Source: Trichuris trichiura
Taxonomy: Eukaryota > Nematoda > Enoplea > Trichinellida > Trichuridae
Length of the DNA stretch: 64,000 bases
Assembly (NCBI GenBank): GCA_037903355.1
Contig: JBAJFE010000042.1
Location: forward strand, 3,298,001-3,362,000
Direction: 5' to 3'
This document shows positions 21,501 through 33,500 of this stretch, in pieces (within the stretch, counting starts at the first letter, position 1; each line of letters opens with the position of its first letter). The notes beneath the pieces are model-generated. The model searched no databases, was not told the DNA's origin, and saw only the letters and a program-made list of their open reading frames with translations. The translations under genes were made by a program, and so were the position numbers.

Positions 21501-24500
21501 CTAATAGACAACATAGCGTCCTTACTCTTCATGAGAAAGTAGAAGTCCTTGATCTTTTAAAGTCGTTTATTGTACATACCAACGGGACAGATGATCCCTA
21601 ATGAAGTCCTTGATCTTTTGAAAAGCGGATTGTCATTTGCCGACGTGGGCCGCAATATCGGGAGAAATGAATCCAGCATTCGTACGATAAAACAGAAGGA
21701 AGCTGAGATTCGAGGAAACATTCATCCCGATCCTTCATTGGCGGAAAGAGCTGCTGTAGTTCGCAAGAAAGTCCTCGTGAAGGCCAAGAAAGCGCTAAGA
21801 GTTTGGATAGAGGACATGTCGCGGAAGAATGTCCCCGTCAACGGGAAAGTTATGCGGGAGAAAGCGTTGAGCTTATATGAGCACTTCTCTGGCGTGGTTG
21901 CAGAGAACGAGAGAAAAAGGTTTACTGCTAGCAAAGGATGGCTGGCAAAATACGTGAAGTGCTTCAGCCTCAAGAACTAAAAGATCACTGGGGAAACGGC
22001 ATCGGCTGATTTCGTAGCTGCCTCGACGTTCCCGAAGAAATTCAAGGTGACAGGACGAATTACGCAGCTGGAATATGAAGGCGTAAGGTTCGTAACGGGT
22101 TTGGTAGTTGAACAAGAAATGTACATGGATTTTTCCCGTTTCTATTTGCCCATGAAAGGAGTCAAAAAGTGAAAAAACTTTAATGTCGTTCAAAGGCACA
22201 AAACCAAACAAACGTCTGGCGAAGCTTTCGGCTCAATCTTGAGCCGTCATCAGCGCACGCAGGAGTTGCCCTCCCACCGAGTTTTTCCTCAGGAGTTGCT
22301 CCTCCACCTTTCCGAGTCGTGTGCGAGCCTGTCTAGTCGAACTTTGACCTGTCGAGGCTATACACACACGGCTGGATCAGCTTCGGAGCAAATTTCTTAG
22401 AGGCTGTCCTCGGCGGAGGCACAACGCGTAATTCGGAAACGCGGAAAGACTCGGTGGGAGCGCAACTCCTGCGTGCGCTGATGACGGCTCAAGATTGAGC
22501 CGAAAGCTTCGTTTTTTCACTTTTTGACTCGTTTCATGGGCAAATAGAAACGGGAAAAATCCATGTACATTTCTTGTTCAGCTGCAATATAAGCTATTTA
22601 GCCTTTTTCATAGGCTAGCCTATATAACGCGGAATTCAGCTTAAAGCGGTAAAATGCTCAAAACGTTGGACGAATTAACCACGAATAACGAGAGCCGCCT
22701 GTGTATGTTGCCATTATTCTTGTAGTTAATTCATTTTTCGAATTTTTTCATTGTTCTTTTGTGTTTAATCCGTTTCTGATCCGCTAGTTCTGTCTCTTGT
22801 TGTGTACACATGTTACCATTTTCGATGTAGTTCATTTTTTTAAAAATTCTTCTCCCTTATTCTTTTATGCGAAACGAATCAATATACATGACACACAAAA
22901 CCAGAAATGATAAAACGTAAAGGAATAATGGAAAATTTAAAAAATGAACTATCTACATCGAAAATGGTAGTATGTGTACACAGCAAGAGACAGAACCAGC
23001 CGATCATAAATGGATTAGATACAAAAGAACAATGAAAAAAATTCGAGAAATGAATTAACTGCATGAATAATGGCAACATATATACACAACAGGAGAAGCA
23101 GCTAGCTGACAGAGAAAAGCTCCAAAAACTCGACTTTAAAACACTTGCCTTTAAATCGTTAAAACAGATTGTACGTCATCCCCGCACTTACTCATTACTT
23201 TGATTTAACACTGCTGAAGACGGGTCACGATTGACCCGAAAGCTCCGGAGAATGAAACGTTTTTCAACGGGACATGCATTCCGTAAAAGAAACAGCTTAA
23301 CGTTTATAACTTTATGCTTTTTGTTTCTGTTTATTTGCTACAGTGCTGCTCCGTAAGAGGAACCCATTTTACAGTTGTGGACGTAGAGGATGGTGTTGTG
23401 AAGCCGAAATGTGAAAAGTACAGTGAAACTTCCCTAATCCGAACCTCCCTTATCCAAATCCCTCTCTAATCCGAATTCGTGGAAGAGAACAATAGATCGA
23501 CAGTACACAATAAAGATAATTAGGCTACTTGTGCGAAACGCACAGTCATTTGGCGGAAACGGCTATAAGGCAGCGAACAACCAGCCAATGGTCCTTCCGG
23601 TATATGCTAACATAGGCACAGTCCAGCCACGGCTTTGGCGAGTTAATCTGGACCAATAGGTTGGCTGCAACAATTCACCTCGTGACAGGCTTCCACAAAT
23701 AAACAGGAATATGCAACATAGCGGTCAATATTGACATCGTACAGAGCTTGTCATATGTATATGAACATGATGCGGGAAGACCGTCAATCTAATTGCAGGA
23801 TGTGCACAAAAATAGAATCGTGTTATGTGAAGGTAGGGCTACCATTTATCTGAAAGTAGGACTACCACCGCATTATACGAGGACAAACCGTATATAAGGA
23901 GAGCAATACGGAAGTCATTACCACTGTGTTCTGGTGTGTTATACGGTTTTGCAGTTGTCCAAATGTATAAAAGGAAGCACATTACGCTCACGATAGAGAA
24001 GAAAGTGAAGATAATTAAAGCATTGAAGAGGGGAGTGACCAGCCGAAGAACAGGAAGAATGCGATGGACGGCGCAGGTTATGCTTAAAAAGCGTTCGTGA
24101 CTTAGCCGTTAGCAAACGTCAAAGCCTGTTGAAGCAGACACTTTATCAACTGACTACATAAAGTAAATTTAGACTTCGTGGACTTCTTCTGCACAGTGGA
24201 AGGAAGGATGCTTACCTGTGCGCAACTCAGGAAACAAAGGTTACAATAGCCCAGAAATCGCACAATAATCAGCCGCTAACTCAATTTCTTTTCGAGCCAA
24301 CAGAACTGGCTAGGAACTGCGAATATGGGTAAATAAGTTCACGGGAATTATTCTCCATGCCGCTTCGCGGTACAGCGTCCACAGCATATAAGAAATTCGT
24401 TTCTGCTGGTCAATCGTTTTCCTGAATCAGACGGACTTCGCCGCCCTCGTTAAGCTATTCACCGCTTGCAGAGGCTGACATCGCGCTGTAGACGCCAGGA

Positions 24501-27500
24501 AAATGCATCTAAAATTGCATTACCTGCTTTTTTGTGGCCTACCGTAAGCCTCCTCCATAATCCGAATTCTTCTATAATCCGAACTACCCTCCGCCCCGAC
24601 GTGTTCGGATTAGGGAGGTTTCACTGTACTGTCTTTAGGAAGTATTAGATACCGTATATTAGGGCGTATAACAACACCCCCTACTCACGTAATGGGTGGG
24701 AATGATTAGCCCAGTTACGGCGACACTGACTGCTCAAGTCTAGATCAATTCTGATTAGTCAGTTTCCTGTCCATACTAATCGTCCTTTCAATTGAAACTG
24801 TCTTGCCTCAACTTCAACGGTAAAACTCATCAACTGTCCATTAGCGCGTGTTCTGCAGTACTACTTAGGCTATGGGAAATGAGTCATATTGAATAGGTTT
24901 ATCAGACGTCCACTAAAAGTGTTGCATGTAAAACACAGATGAATAGATTGTAGAAGTGGATAAACATAGTGCATGAAGCGGAGAACATTAATAGCAGGGG
25001 AGACAAAACGGTCAAGCTAGGCATGGTCTTCGTCACTGTCTTGCAGTCCATTGTTTTCTGTGTCTTCCAACGGGGTTGAGATAGAGCACCTTCAAAAAAG
25101 CTTCATAACAGTTTCTGTAATCACTTTGTTCCGTGCCTTTATTACGAACTGGCAGAGCAAATTGAGCAGTGGGACTCGCATTCGTCCGGCGGCTGTGTAG
25201 ATCTTCTGCCCGTTCGCCATCCATTTTTTCCACTTCGTGTGTGTAGTCTTTAGAGGGCTTATTAATGCAGACGTCCAAAGGCTGCAGAACTGATGTAAAC
25301 CCACGGGGAGTTAGGGCTGTTGTTCTTTTAAATTTCTTTAAATGTGATTTTATTGCTTCAGCTACGTCACCTCGGAACGAGTCCCGCATCAGTAAGCTTC
25401 TGCTGTTACTATGCCCAGGCCTTTTTCTCCAGATAGTGTCAATCCACAATCTCACACCCTGTTCATGCACCTAGCCGTTCTCATTAAAATGGACAAAAGC
25501 GCCAGAAGGAAAATCCTTTTCCTCTTAAATATGAGCAGATTTCAGCTTCATTCGATTAGCTAAGAATGACCGCACCGCCATGAAGTGAATCCTTTCGTGG
25601 CCAGTGCTCTTTACTACTATAGACTTTAGTAGTGAAGAGTTTACTATCTATGGTTCTATTCCTAATAATATCGAAAAATATTGGCCTCTCATCCGTGTTA
25701 CCGATATTACCCAATGGAAACTCATTTTCCCTTGTCAGATTACTGATATGCCTAGAAATATGATTTCATGAGATAGAGTACAGTTTCACTTCTTTTGTGA
25801 AACACGACTTTGACTACTGCTTATTTGGCAATCGCACGCTACGCTTCTTTAAAAAAGATACGTGTAAACTTACCGCCGGAAGTCACGCAGCTTATCCTCC
25901 TAATCTACAGATATTTTCTGTGCAATTTTCGTTTTTTGTCTCAGGACGAGGTCCTTCCTTTTTTTTGAAACGTTTATACGCATCCACCCGTTGCGGTAAA
26001 GCTGCAGGATAACTGTGGCTTGCAATGGGCCCAGTTCATCGCTTGATCTTTCATGTCTGTCCTTGGTTTGGAAGATCTACGGCTTTTCCCTTTTTTTGTC
26101 TTTGCAGGTATCTGTAAATAAACGAAACAACATCTCTACCAATGGATGGGTATGCGATTATTAGGAAAATTGTACAGGACCAGTACACTCAACTTTATTT
26201 CAGAGCTTTCGGAACGCTGTAGTTCTGTCGTCAGTCTAGGAAGTTCCGAAAGCTCTTGAATAAAGTTGAATGTATTGGTTCTGTACAATTTTCTTAATAA
26301 TCGCTTATCCATCCGTTGGTGGAGGAGTTGTTTCGTTTAATTACAGATACCAACACATAGTTTCTTCATACGGGACCGTATAATTTCATTGGGTTGCTTC
26401 TTTTTATACGGATTTTGAGTCCCGTTGAAAAAAAAATTTTTATTACTAAAATCTCCGTAGCTTTCGGGTCCAAACGCGACCCATCATCAGCGGTCTTAAA
26501 TTGACGTATTACGTCAATTTAAGACCGCTGATGACAGGTCGCATTGGGACCCGAAAGCTACGGTGATTTTAGTAATAAAATTTTTTTCCAACGGGACTCA
26601 AAATCCGTATAAAAAGCAACCCAAAGAGATACCAACACAGACAAAAAACGGGAAAAGCCGTAGAAGACCTTCCAAACCATGAAGCATTCTCCCGTTATGA
26701 AGCATCCGGTATTCAAGAATATCAGTCCTTGCGATGATACGGCCGCTCTGTCGCTGTTGTCGTACCCGTTCCGCCAAATTGTTCTTCAGTTGCGCCCAGT
26801 AGGCGCTAACTGACCGTCTTGCAGGTTTTTTCTTCATCATTTTTTTCAGGGCCTCTTCCTGATTCCTCCAATCTATCAACGTCTTTGGAGTAATCCCATA
26901 CTTACTGGCCTTCTGTGAATTGTTTATTTCTTTTGCCATCTTGACGGCTCTCCAGCTTCTCCTCGTCATAGGTCACAGGCGGAATGAACCTTTTGTGAAC
27001 TTAAGTGAATTTCACACTTAAACGTTTGATTGGCCCTCATAGGACTGACAGTTGCAAAATATTGGTCATTTCTTCCAATAATGTTAATGGCTTTAGATTG
27101 GCGGTTCCGAAAATGATAGCAGTCGTCGAGTGAGTAGTCGTTATTCCAAGACGCCATACGATGAATACGCAGACACCGAATCTGCTGAAGGATCCGGTCA
27201 ATTCTTCCTCTTCTTTTAAGGCACGGTGGCATCCAAGTTCTCGTTTGTTTCAGGAATGGATGATTTCATCCAGGATGACGAGGATGACGAAGAAGTGGCC
27301 CGCCGAGCTGCGCGAAGAAAGGCAATGGCCAAACAACATCTTCCCGTTTCAGACAGGCACATGTTTTTTAATGTTTTTCCCCTCTGAGGCCTCAACTTAT
27401 AATTGTTTTCAGCGCTTTGGAAGAAGCGCGTGACTTATTTGGGGTCGGCTTTCAATTAGAAGACGTATACGAAGAAGATGAGGATGAGGAAGCGGAAGAA

Positions 27501-30500
27501 GGGATTGAAGAGGACGAAGAAGATTATGAGTTGGGTCTGGAGGATGATGAAGGAAGGAGACTTAAAGTTACTGGGCGTCGCAAGGGGGTTGGTAAAAGAA
27601 GCCTTCTGGAACAGATTGAACCAGCAGAGCTGGAACGCAGTTTTTTGAGTGACTTTGACAAACGTGTCCAACTTGAGGACAGACCAGAGCGTTTTCAACA
27701 ACGGTCTGTCCCGGTTTCTCCAGCCAGCAACGAAGAACTTATCGCAGAAGCTCGTTGGATTTATCACAATCTGTTTGCTTGCAATTGCCTTAGCCGTCAG
27801 ATTGACACCTCTAGAAGCTTGCCAATTTCAGCGGTGGACAAGATAAAAGACGTAACTCAAATTTCGCGTTGCGTTCTAAGTGTTTGTATTGATATTTTTT
27901 AGGTTTTGAATTTCATGCGTAATCAGGAGTTTGAAGTTCCTTTCATTGCCTTCTATAGAAAAGAATACGTTCAGCCTGAGTTGACAATTGGGGATTTATG
28001 GAATATCTATTACCGAGACGAGAAATGGTGCCAGCTTAAGAGCCGCAAAGAAAGTTTGCACGCTTTATTTAAAGCAGTGCAGGAATATCAGAGCGATCTT
28101 ATACTTGCCAACCCTGAAGATCCTTTACCCTCTGATGTGCGACCGTTAGTCGACGACGACTTCTTAGCCGTCACCAGAGCACAGAGTTTCGAAGAATTAC
28201 AGGATTTGTATTCTTTCTTTTTGCTTTACTACTCATGCGATGTCCCAAAAGCGCTGGAATACAAGCGGCGCAAGCTAGCTACCAACGGTGACCATCCGAC
28301 AAGTGACATTGAAAATGAGTGCCAGCAGAATGCGCTGAAGCAAGTTGCTAGCCGAAACCGCTACCAACTGTGCGTAGACGCTGGCCTATGCCCACTTGCG
28401 AACAAGCTGGGCTTGACACCAAAGGAATTTGCAGAAAATTTGCAGGTTAACTATATGCGCAATGAAATTGCTCAGTATCCTCAGCCGTTCAGCGAAATTG
28501 CCCAAGAACACATCTGCAAGTGAGAATAAAGTGTTCATGATTTACTTTTATTGCAATTTTGCTTCTCAGGCAGTTCCAGGATGTTGAAGCAGTAACCAAA
28601 GCTGTGAAATACATGGTGGCTCTCCAGTTGAGTCGTGAGCCTTTGATTCGGCAAACGGTTCGGTCGGAATATACAAATCGGGCAACGATAAGTTTGCATC
28701 CCACGTCTTTGGGACGTAAAGAAATCGATGAAGGACATCCTATGTATCCTTACAAGTACATAAAGGATAAGCCGATCCGAGAACTTAGGCGTGATGAGTA
28801 TCTTTTATACGTGCAGGTAAGTGAAAAGTGTTCTCTTTACTACTTTTTCTTGAAAGATTTTAGGCGGAAGACAATAGACTGGTTACCGTCACACTTAAAA
28901 TGGGCAGATGTGGAGAAAAAAGCTATTATCAAGAAGTGAAAGAGAAGAAGCTGTATTTTCATGTAAGCTTAACTAATTTGCTTGCGTAGGAGCAGCTACC
29001 GTAACTGAAATGGTTTGAGACTTATTAGTTGACCTACTTAGGTAAAGAAACAATTTGTCATCCCCTTTATGTGCACAATAAGTGGTTGCCCCGAAGATTT
29101 CGGGACACTTCTGGCTCCATCATTAGCGGAAGATTGGCCGTGACGCGCAGAGTCAGTGTTCAAGTGACTCAGTTTGTTGAACAATTGATTACTGCGCTCT
29201 GATAAATTAGTCCTTTTCATAGTGTTTTATAAAACATTTAAGGTGCTTTAAGAGACCAATGTAGCTATCTCATATGTTAGATGTTGTGACGAGGTAAGTG
29301 TCATGTTAGAAGCTGCTGCCGCGTGGGCGGTCTTCCTATGAAGTTCGTGTACGGAATTGAATCCGTCTAATAAAACGTACTTTGATTTCGAAGATTTCAG
29401 GTTAAAATTAGTTGACATTAAAGCAATAACTGTGAAAAATTTAATTTCACACATGGATGTATTCCGTAAATAAATTTTACATGATAAGCCAACGTATGCG
29501 CCTGCAAGTTAGCTTATCTGGAATATTAAGAAATCTTTTGGAACAAAGAGAAGGGTTCGCCTTTTCTGGATTTTGATTAGTTTTGCTAATTGTCAACAGT
29601 GTGCCTGGTCAACGAACGTGTGATCAGTCGCAGATAAACAGAATTTGTAGTTGTTCTTGTTTACCGAAGTCATAGTTACCGAGACTGTATAAAAAGTCAT
29701 CAGCGGAAGTTGTTTTTAACACGCGAAGGAAGTTTCGATTTGGATCTGTCATTCCGTTTTGAAACTAGATATTACAGACTTTTGATAGAAAAGATTTGCC
29801 ATTTTTTAAATCCAATTCGCCATCTTACCTCAGTTCCTTTTCGTCACGATTCGTTTAGAGAGGCAGTACTTGTTTTCTCCGTGGAGGTCCAAGCGTTTTG
29901 GGTAGCACCTGCCTTCTGAAATTTCAGTGCACAACGGTTTGGGAACTTTTCAGGCTATAAGAATGTAAATTCCGAATATTTGTTATTCAGCATATCCGTC
30001 CATTGACTTGAGGTAAAAATGCATCCTGATGAGATATTTGAGCGTGACTCTAAAGTTTAGCCTATGCTTTTAAAGCTGTTGATAAGTTCGTTGTTCTTCA
30101 TGTTTTCAGGATGAGTACAGTGCAGTTGTGCAAGACTGGAACCGATTGCGGGATGAAGTTCTGCAAATATGTTTCGAAGAAATGTTGTATCCAAGTTTTG
30201 AAAAAGAAATTCGTGCAAAGTTGCTAGAAGAAGCGCAAAGTTTCGTTCTTAAAGTAATTGTTTCCAGAAAGTATTTTTCTTTCTTCTGATTAGTGTGCTT
30301 GGCTTGCTTGCAGAGATGTGCTGCGCGCATGCAAGACTACCTCCGGGTAGGACCTTACTCGTTGCTTCCTGGATCCAGTCAAGACGATGATGTCAACGAC
30401 AAACAGCTTATTTTAGGTATTTCTTACCCCATGGACAGGTGAGTTTCTGAATACTAAAAGTCTCCGTCGTTGAAAGCAAGTAATTGCTCAATTGTTGAGA

Positions 30501-33500
30501 GACCGATGTTTGCCCTATGCTTGCACTACACTGACCGATCGGCTGAGCTTTCTAAAATTCCTCGCCGTCTTTTATTTTGTTTTTTATCACCCAGTAGGTA
30601 ATTTACCAGCTTGAAAGTAAAGATTAGCGAAGCTTATACAATAATGAGAAATCTAGGACTTGTTACTGACTAATTCCTTGCAGCTAAACATAGCTGGTAG
30701 TATTTCAGTCATCCCTAATAGCTCAATACGCTGAGGCGAACAATAGATTTGTAAAATGAATTGGTAATGTTTAAGCTGTGTGCCCTTCACTTCGTGAAAG
30801 AACTTGTATTCCTTTTATAATAGGCTAAGTTCAAACTGTTGTTGTTTTTTCGCTACGTGAACCATCCGTTCTAACAATACCATTAATGCAATTGTTCTGC
30901 ATACAGTCAGGGCTGCAGTTTCCGTAGATAGTAGCTGCTACTTAGACGTAGTTAGTTATAATGCGTCCACTTGAACACTGAGTGCTTCGTAACGGGATGG
31001 GATTTCACAGTGTATGGTCTTCTACGGCTTTTCCCGTTTATCTGTTGTGCTTGTATCTGTAAATTAGATGAAACAGCTGCCCTACCAACGGATGGATGAG
31101 CCGTTATTAAGAAAAATTGTACAGATGTCAATGCACTCAACTGTTTAATATCAGAGCTTTCGGAACGCTCTAGTTCCGTCGTCAGTGAGGTGGTGGAGTT
31201 TCTGCTGTAGTTCGCTTAAATTTACAGATACAAGCACAACAGTTAAACGGGAAAAGCCGTAGAAAACCATACACTATGAATGCGTCCACTTTTTTAAAGA
31301 GGCGTTCTTGTCGTCGTTTGCTCTCTCTGAAAAATTCAACTACCCAGTGCCTGAGCTTGTCTTCAAGGAATAAAGTTTAAAATACCCCGACACTAAGGCG
31401 AAATGATAAAGAAACTCAGTTCTGCGAATTTTTCATTATCTGGTTTAATCCTAAGCAAGTATAGCCCTTGTGTAATTGAATTTCTGCTGTAGTTCACCTA
31501 AATCGGCCAATCAAGAATAAAGCTTTTGTTCATATTACATTTATTTTGTTCTAGAGATCAGGCATCGTTTTGTGTACTTGTTGATAAGAATGGCGAAATT
31601 GTTGATCATATAAGATTGGCTCATCTGACTAGGCAAACCAAGTGGTCTGGAGCTAATTACGCGCCGCTCAAGGTGAGTTCAAATAATTGCAGGTCCATTG
31701 GACCCACTAATTACCGTTTCTAGGGGAAAGACCTGGAAAGATTGAAAAGTTTCATTCGTCGTAGACCCCCGATTGTAATTGCTATTGCCGGATCATCCTT
31801 GTAGGGTTTCTGCTTTAAGCAAATGGCTCCAAAATTTTTACCTTTACAGGATGGCACTGGAGCTAGTGAAGGATGTTAACAAGATCGTTTCTCAGCTGGT
31901 AGCAGAGGATATTCTGGCTTCTTCCGTGCCAGTGGAAGTGGTCGACGATGAGCTTGCTCGAGTGTATGCCAAAAGCGAAGTAGCCAACGCTGATTTTAGC
32001 GACTATCCAATTACACTTCGTCAGGCAATCAGTATTGCTCGTCGTCTCAATGACCCATTGCTAGAGTTTGCCCAGCTTTGCAATCAGGACGAGGAAATTC
32101 TTTTTTTAAAATTTAATGCGTTACAAGAATACGTACCAAAGGAGGAGCTTTTCCGACTTATTACATTGGAATTTATCAATCGGACAAATGAAGTGGGTGT
32201 TGACCTAAACCGCTGCATCGAGCATCCGTACACTGCTTCCGTGCTGCAGTTCGTCTGCGGCTTGGGACCTCGCAAGGCTGCGTATCTGCTCAAGATGCTT
32301 CGCCAAAAGGAAGGCCATATCGAGTCACGCACTCAACTAGTAACAGTTTGCAAGATGGCGCCCAAAGTGTTTATGAATTGCAGTGGTTTCATCAAAATTG
32401 ACTCTCAATTCAACGCTTATCGAACCACCGCGCACGATGTGCTGGACTCTTCCAGAGTTCATCCTTCTACTTACGAGTGGGCGCGTAAAATGGCAGAAGA
32501 TGCTCTGGAATATGAACCTGATGAAACTGACTCATCTAGGTTGCCGCTAGACGAGATTTTAGAGTCTCCAGAGCGCCTAAAATCGCTGGATCTAGACGCT
32601 TTTGCCGAAGAGCTCATGCGCCAGGTTGACATTTTTGTAACTTGGCTATTTTAATTTTTATGGGTTCTAGGGTTTCGGCAACATGCAGATAACACTGTAT
32701 GACATTCGAGCGGAACTTAACCAGCGGTACAAGGATCTTCGGGAGCCTTTCAGATCCCCTTCTAGAGAACAGATGTTCTACATGCTGATAAAAGAAAACC
32801 CGCACACTTTTGGAATTGGTTCATTAGCTTCTTTCTTTTAATGAATGTAAAATTGTTCGTTCTAGGAAAGGTTGTGCTTGGTCGTGTAATGCGAATTGTT
32901 TACCGCAGGCCTCAGAAGGACAAAATAACAAAAACCATTCCTGTGCGCAATGCGGCAACTGGAATGTGGCAGTGCCCTTTCTGTCTAAGCGGTGATTTTT
33001 CTGAACTAAGCGAGGTAAACAGTGAGTCATTTAGGTTTCCAGGTTACAGTTGAGCTTCTGTATTGCACAGAAGCCTCTGCCGCACGTTACTGGCAGCTGA
33101 CACATCCTGTTAACGCTCTGTTATTATTAGTACTCTTGTCTCAGCACTAATGTTACTCTTGGGTGCAGAATGAACTGCTGATTTTGTTCATTTGAGCGCC
33201 CGAGTGCTCGCATTTAACCTTCTGCGGAACTATGGACTATAGGCGTTGAAAGCAGCGGCTGTGTGCCCTCCGTGTAGTCGTACTAAACGTGTCATCCTTA
33301 CAGGTTTGGACTCATTACGACATGGAAGCTTGTCCGGGACAGGCAGTTGGGGTTCGTTTGCGGCTTGAAGCTGGCCTTACCGGCTTTATTCCTGTCAAGT
33401 TTTTATCTGACTCCCGAGTGTCCAATCCGGGCGACCTGATTCAAATAGGCACTACGTTGGCTGCGAGGATAATAAAGATTGACTACAATCGCATGTCAGT

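Larger units (their letters stand above)
21106..22701 (+). mobile_element. Tigger-like element T2 nested in the family-B unit
   Basis: The left end CAGGCGGTCCTCATTATCCG and right end (inverse, CAGGCGGCTCTCGTTATTCG) lie exactly where the family-B sequence is interrupted. The target reads …GTGTA-TA-[element]-TG-TATGTTGCC, a TA duplication with one later change. It is internally deleted: only the N-terminal DNA-binding part of the transposase remains, then the 3' end of the element. A family-C unit (22079-22578) is inserted inside it. Confidence 0.88.
20844..23302. mobile_element. Family-B inverted-repeat unit, interrupted by Tigger T2
   Basis: The left arm (about 20870-21105) and right arm (about 22700-23302) are inverted copies: GTTAAGCTGTTTCTTTTACG against CGTAAAAGAAACAGCTTAAC, GGAGCTTTCGGGTCAATCGT against its complement, and GTCAGCTAGCTGTTTCTCCT against its complement. 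A left-only extension (TTTGTAAATGTAACTTCTTG…GTACGGGACTAG) precedes the left arm, as in the copy at 54902. The probable target duplication TTTACAATT/TTTATAACT has drifted. The T2 insertion at a TA splits it. Confidence 0.85.
24650..27157 (-). pseudogene. pogo/Tc5-like transposase P2, antisense in SPT6 intron 4
   Basis: The minus strand carries the N-terminal part at 26969-26598 ([53 protein letters not shown]: psq plus CENP-B type DNA binding) and a C-terminal part at 25470-25033 with [29 protein letters not shown] and a NCYEAFLKV end, which correspond to the third catalytic region and tail of pogo-type DDE transposases. The two parts are separated by nested foldback units A1/B1 and by decayed sequence. 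Several stops are present. The termini were not securely placed; TACCGTATATTAGGGCG at 24650 is a candidate end. Confidence 0.75.
18509..27253 (+). other. SPT6 intron 4, 8.7 kb transposon sink
   Basis: The donor GTGAGG is at 18509 and the acceptor TTTGTTTCAG at 27244-27253. The intron holds decayed family-A pieces, a family-B unit with a Tigger and a family-C unit inside it, a non-autonomous Jerky/Tigger element, and an antisense pogo transposase with two nested foldback units. The frame at 18834-19142 shows no Spt6 similarity and the exons join without it. Confidence 0.8.

Noticed and set aside
22478..22509. Calling the core motif a proven hammerhead ribozyme
   Set aside because: The cleavage site and stems I/III could not be assigned, and an extra pyrimidine precedes stem II in every copy. 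I report it only as hammerhead-like.
20844..23302. Inverted hairpin repeats as a CRISPR array or rho-independent terminators
   Set aside because: The copies are dispersed, flanked by target duplications and set in spliced eukaryotic genes. There is no regular spacer pattern.
23700..23820. A third solo LTR inside J1
   Set aside because: Only a part (about 85 bp) resembles the 3830/43285 LTR family, and no ends or target duplication can be defined.
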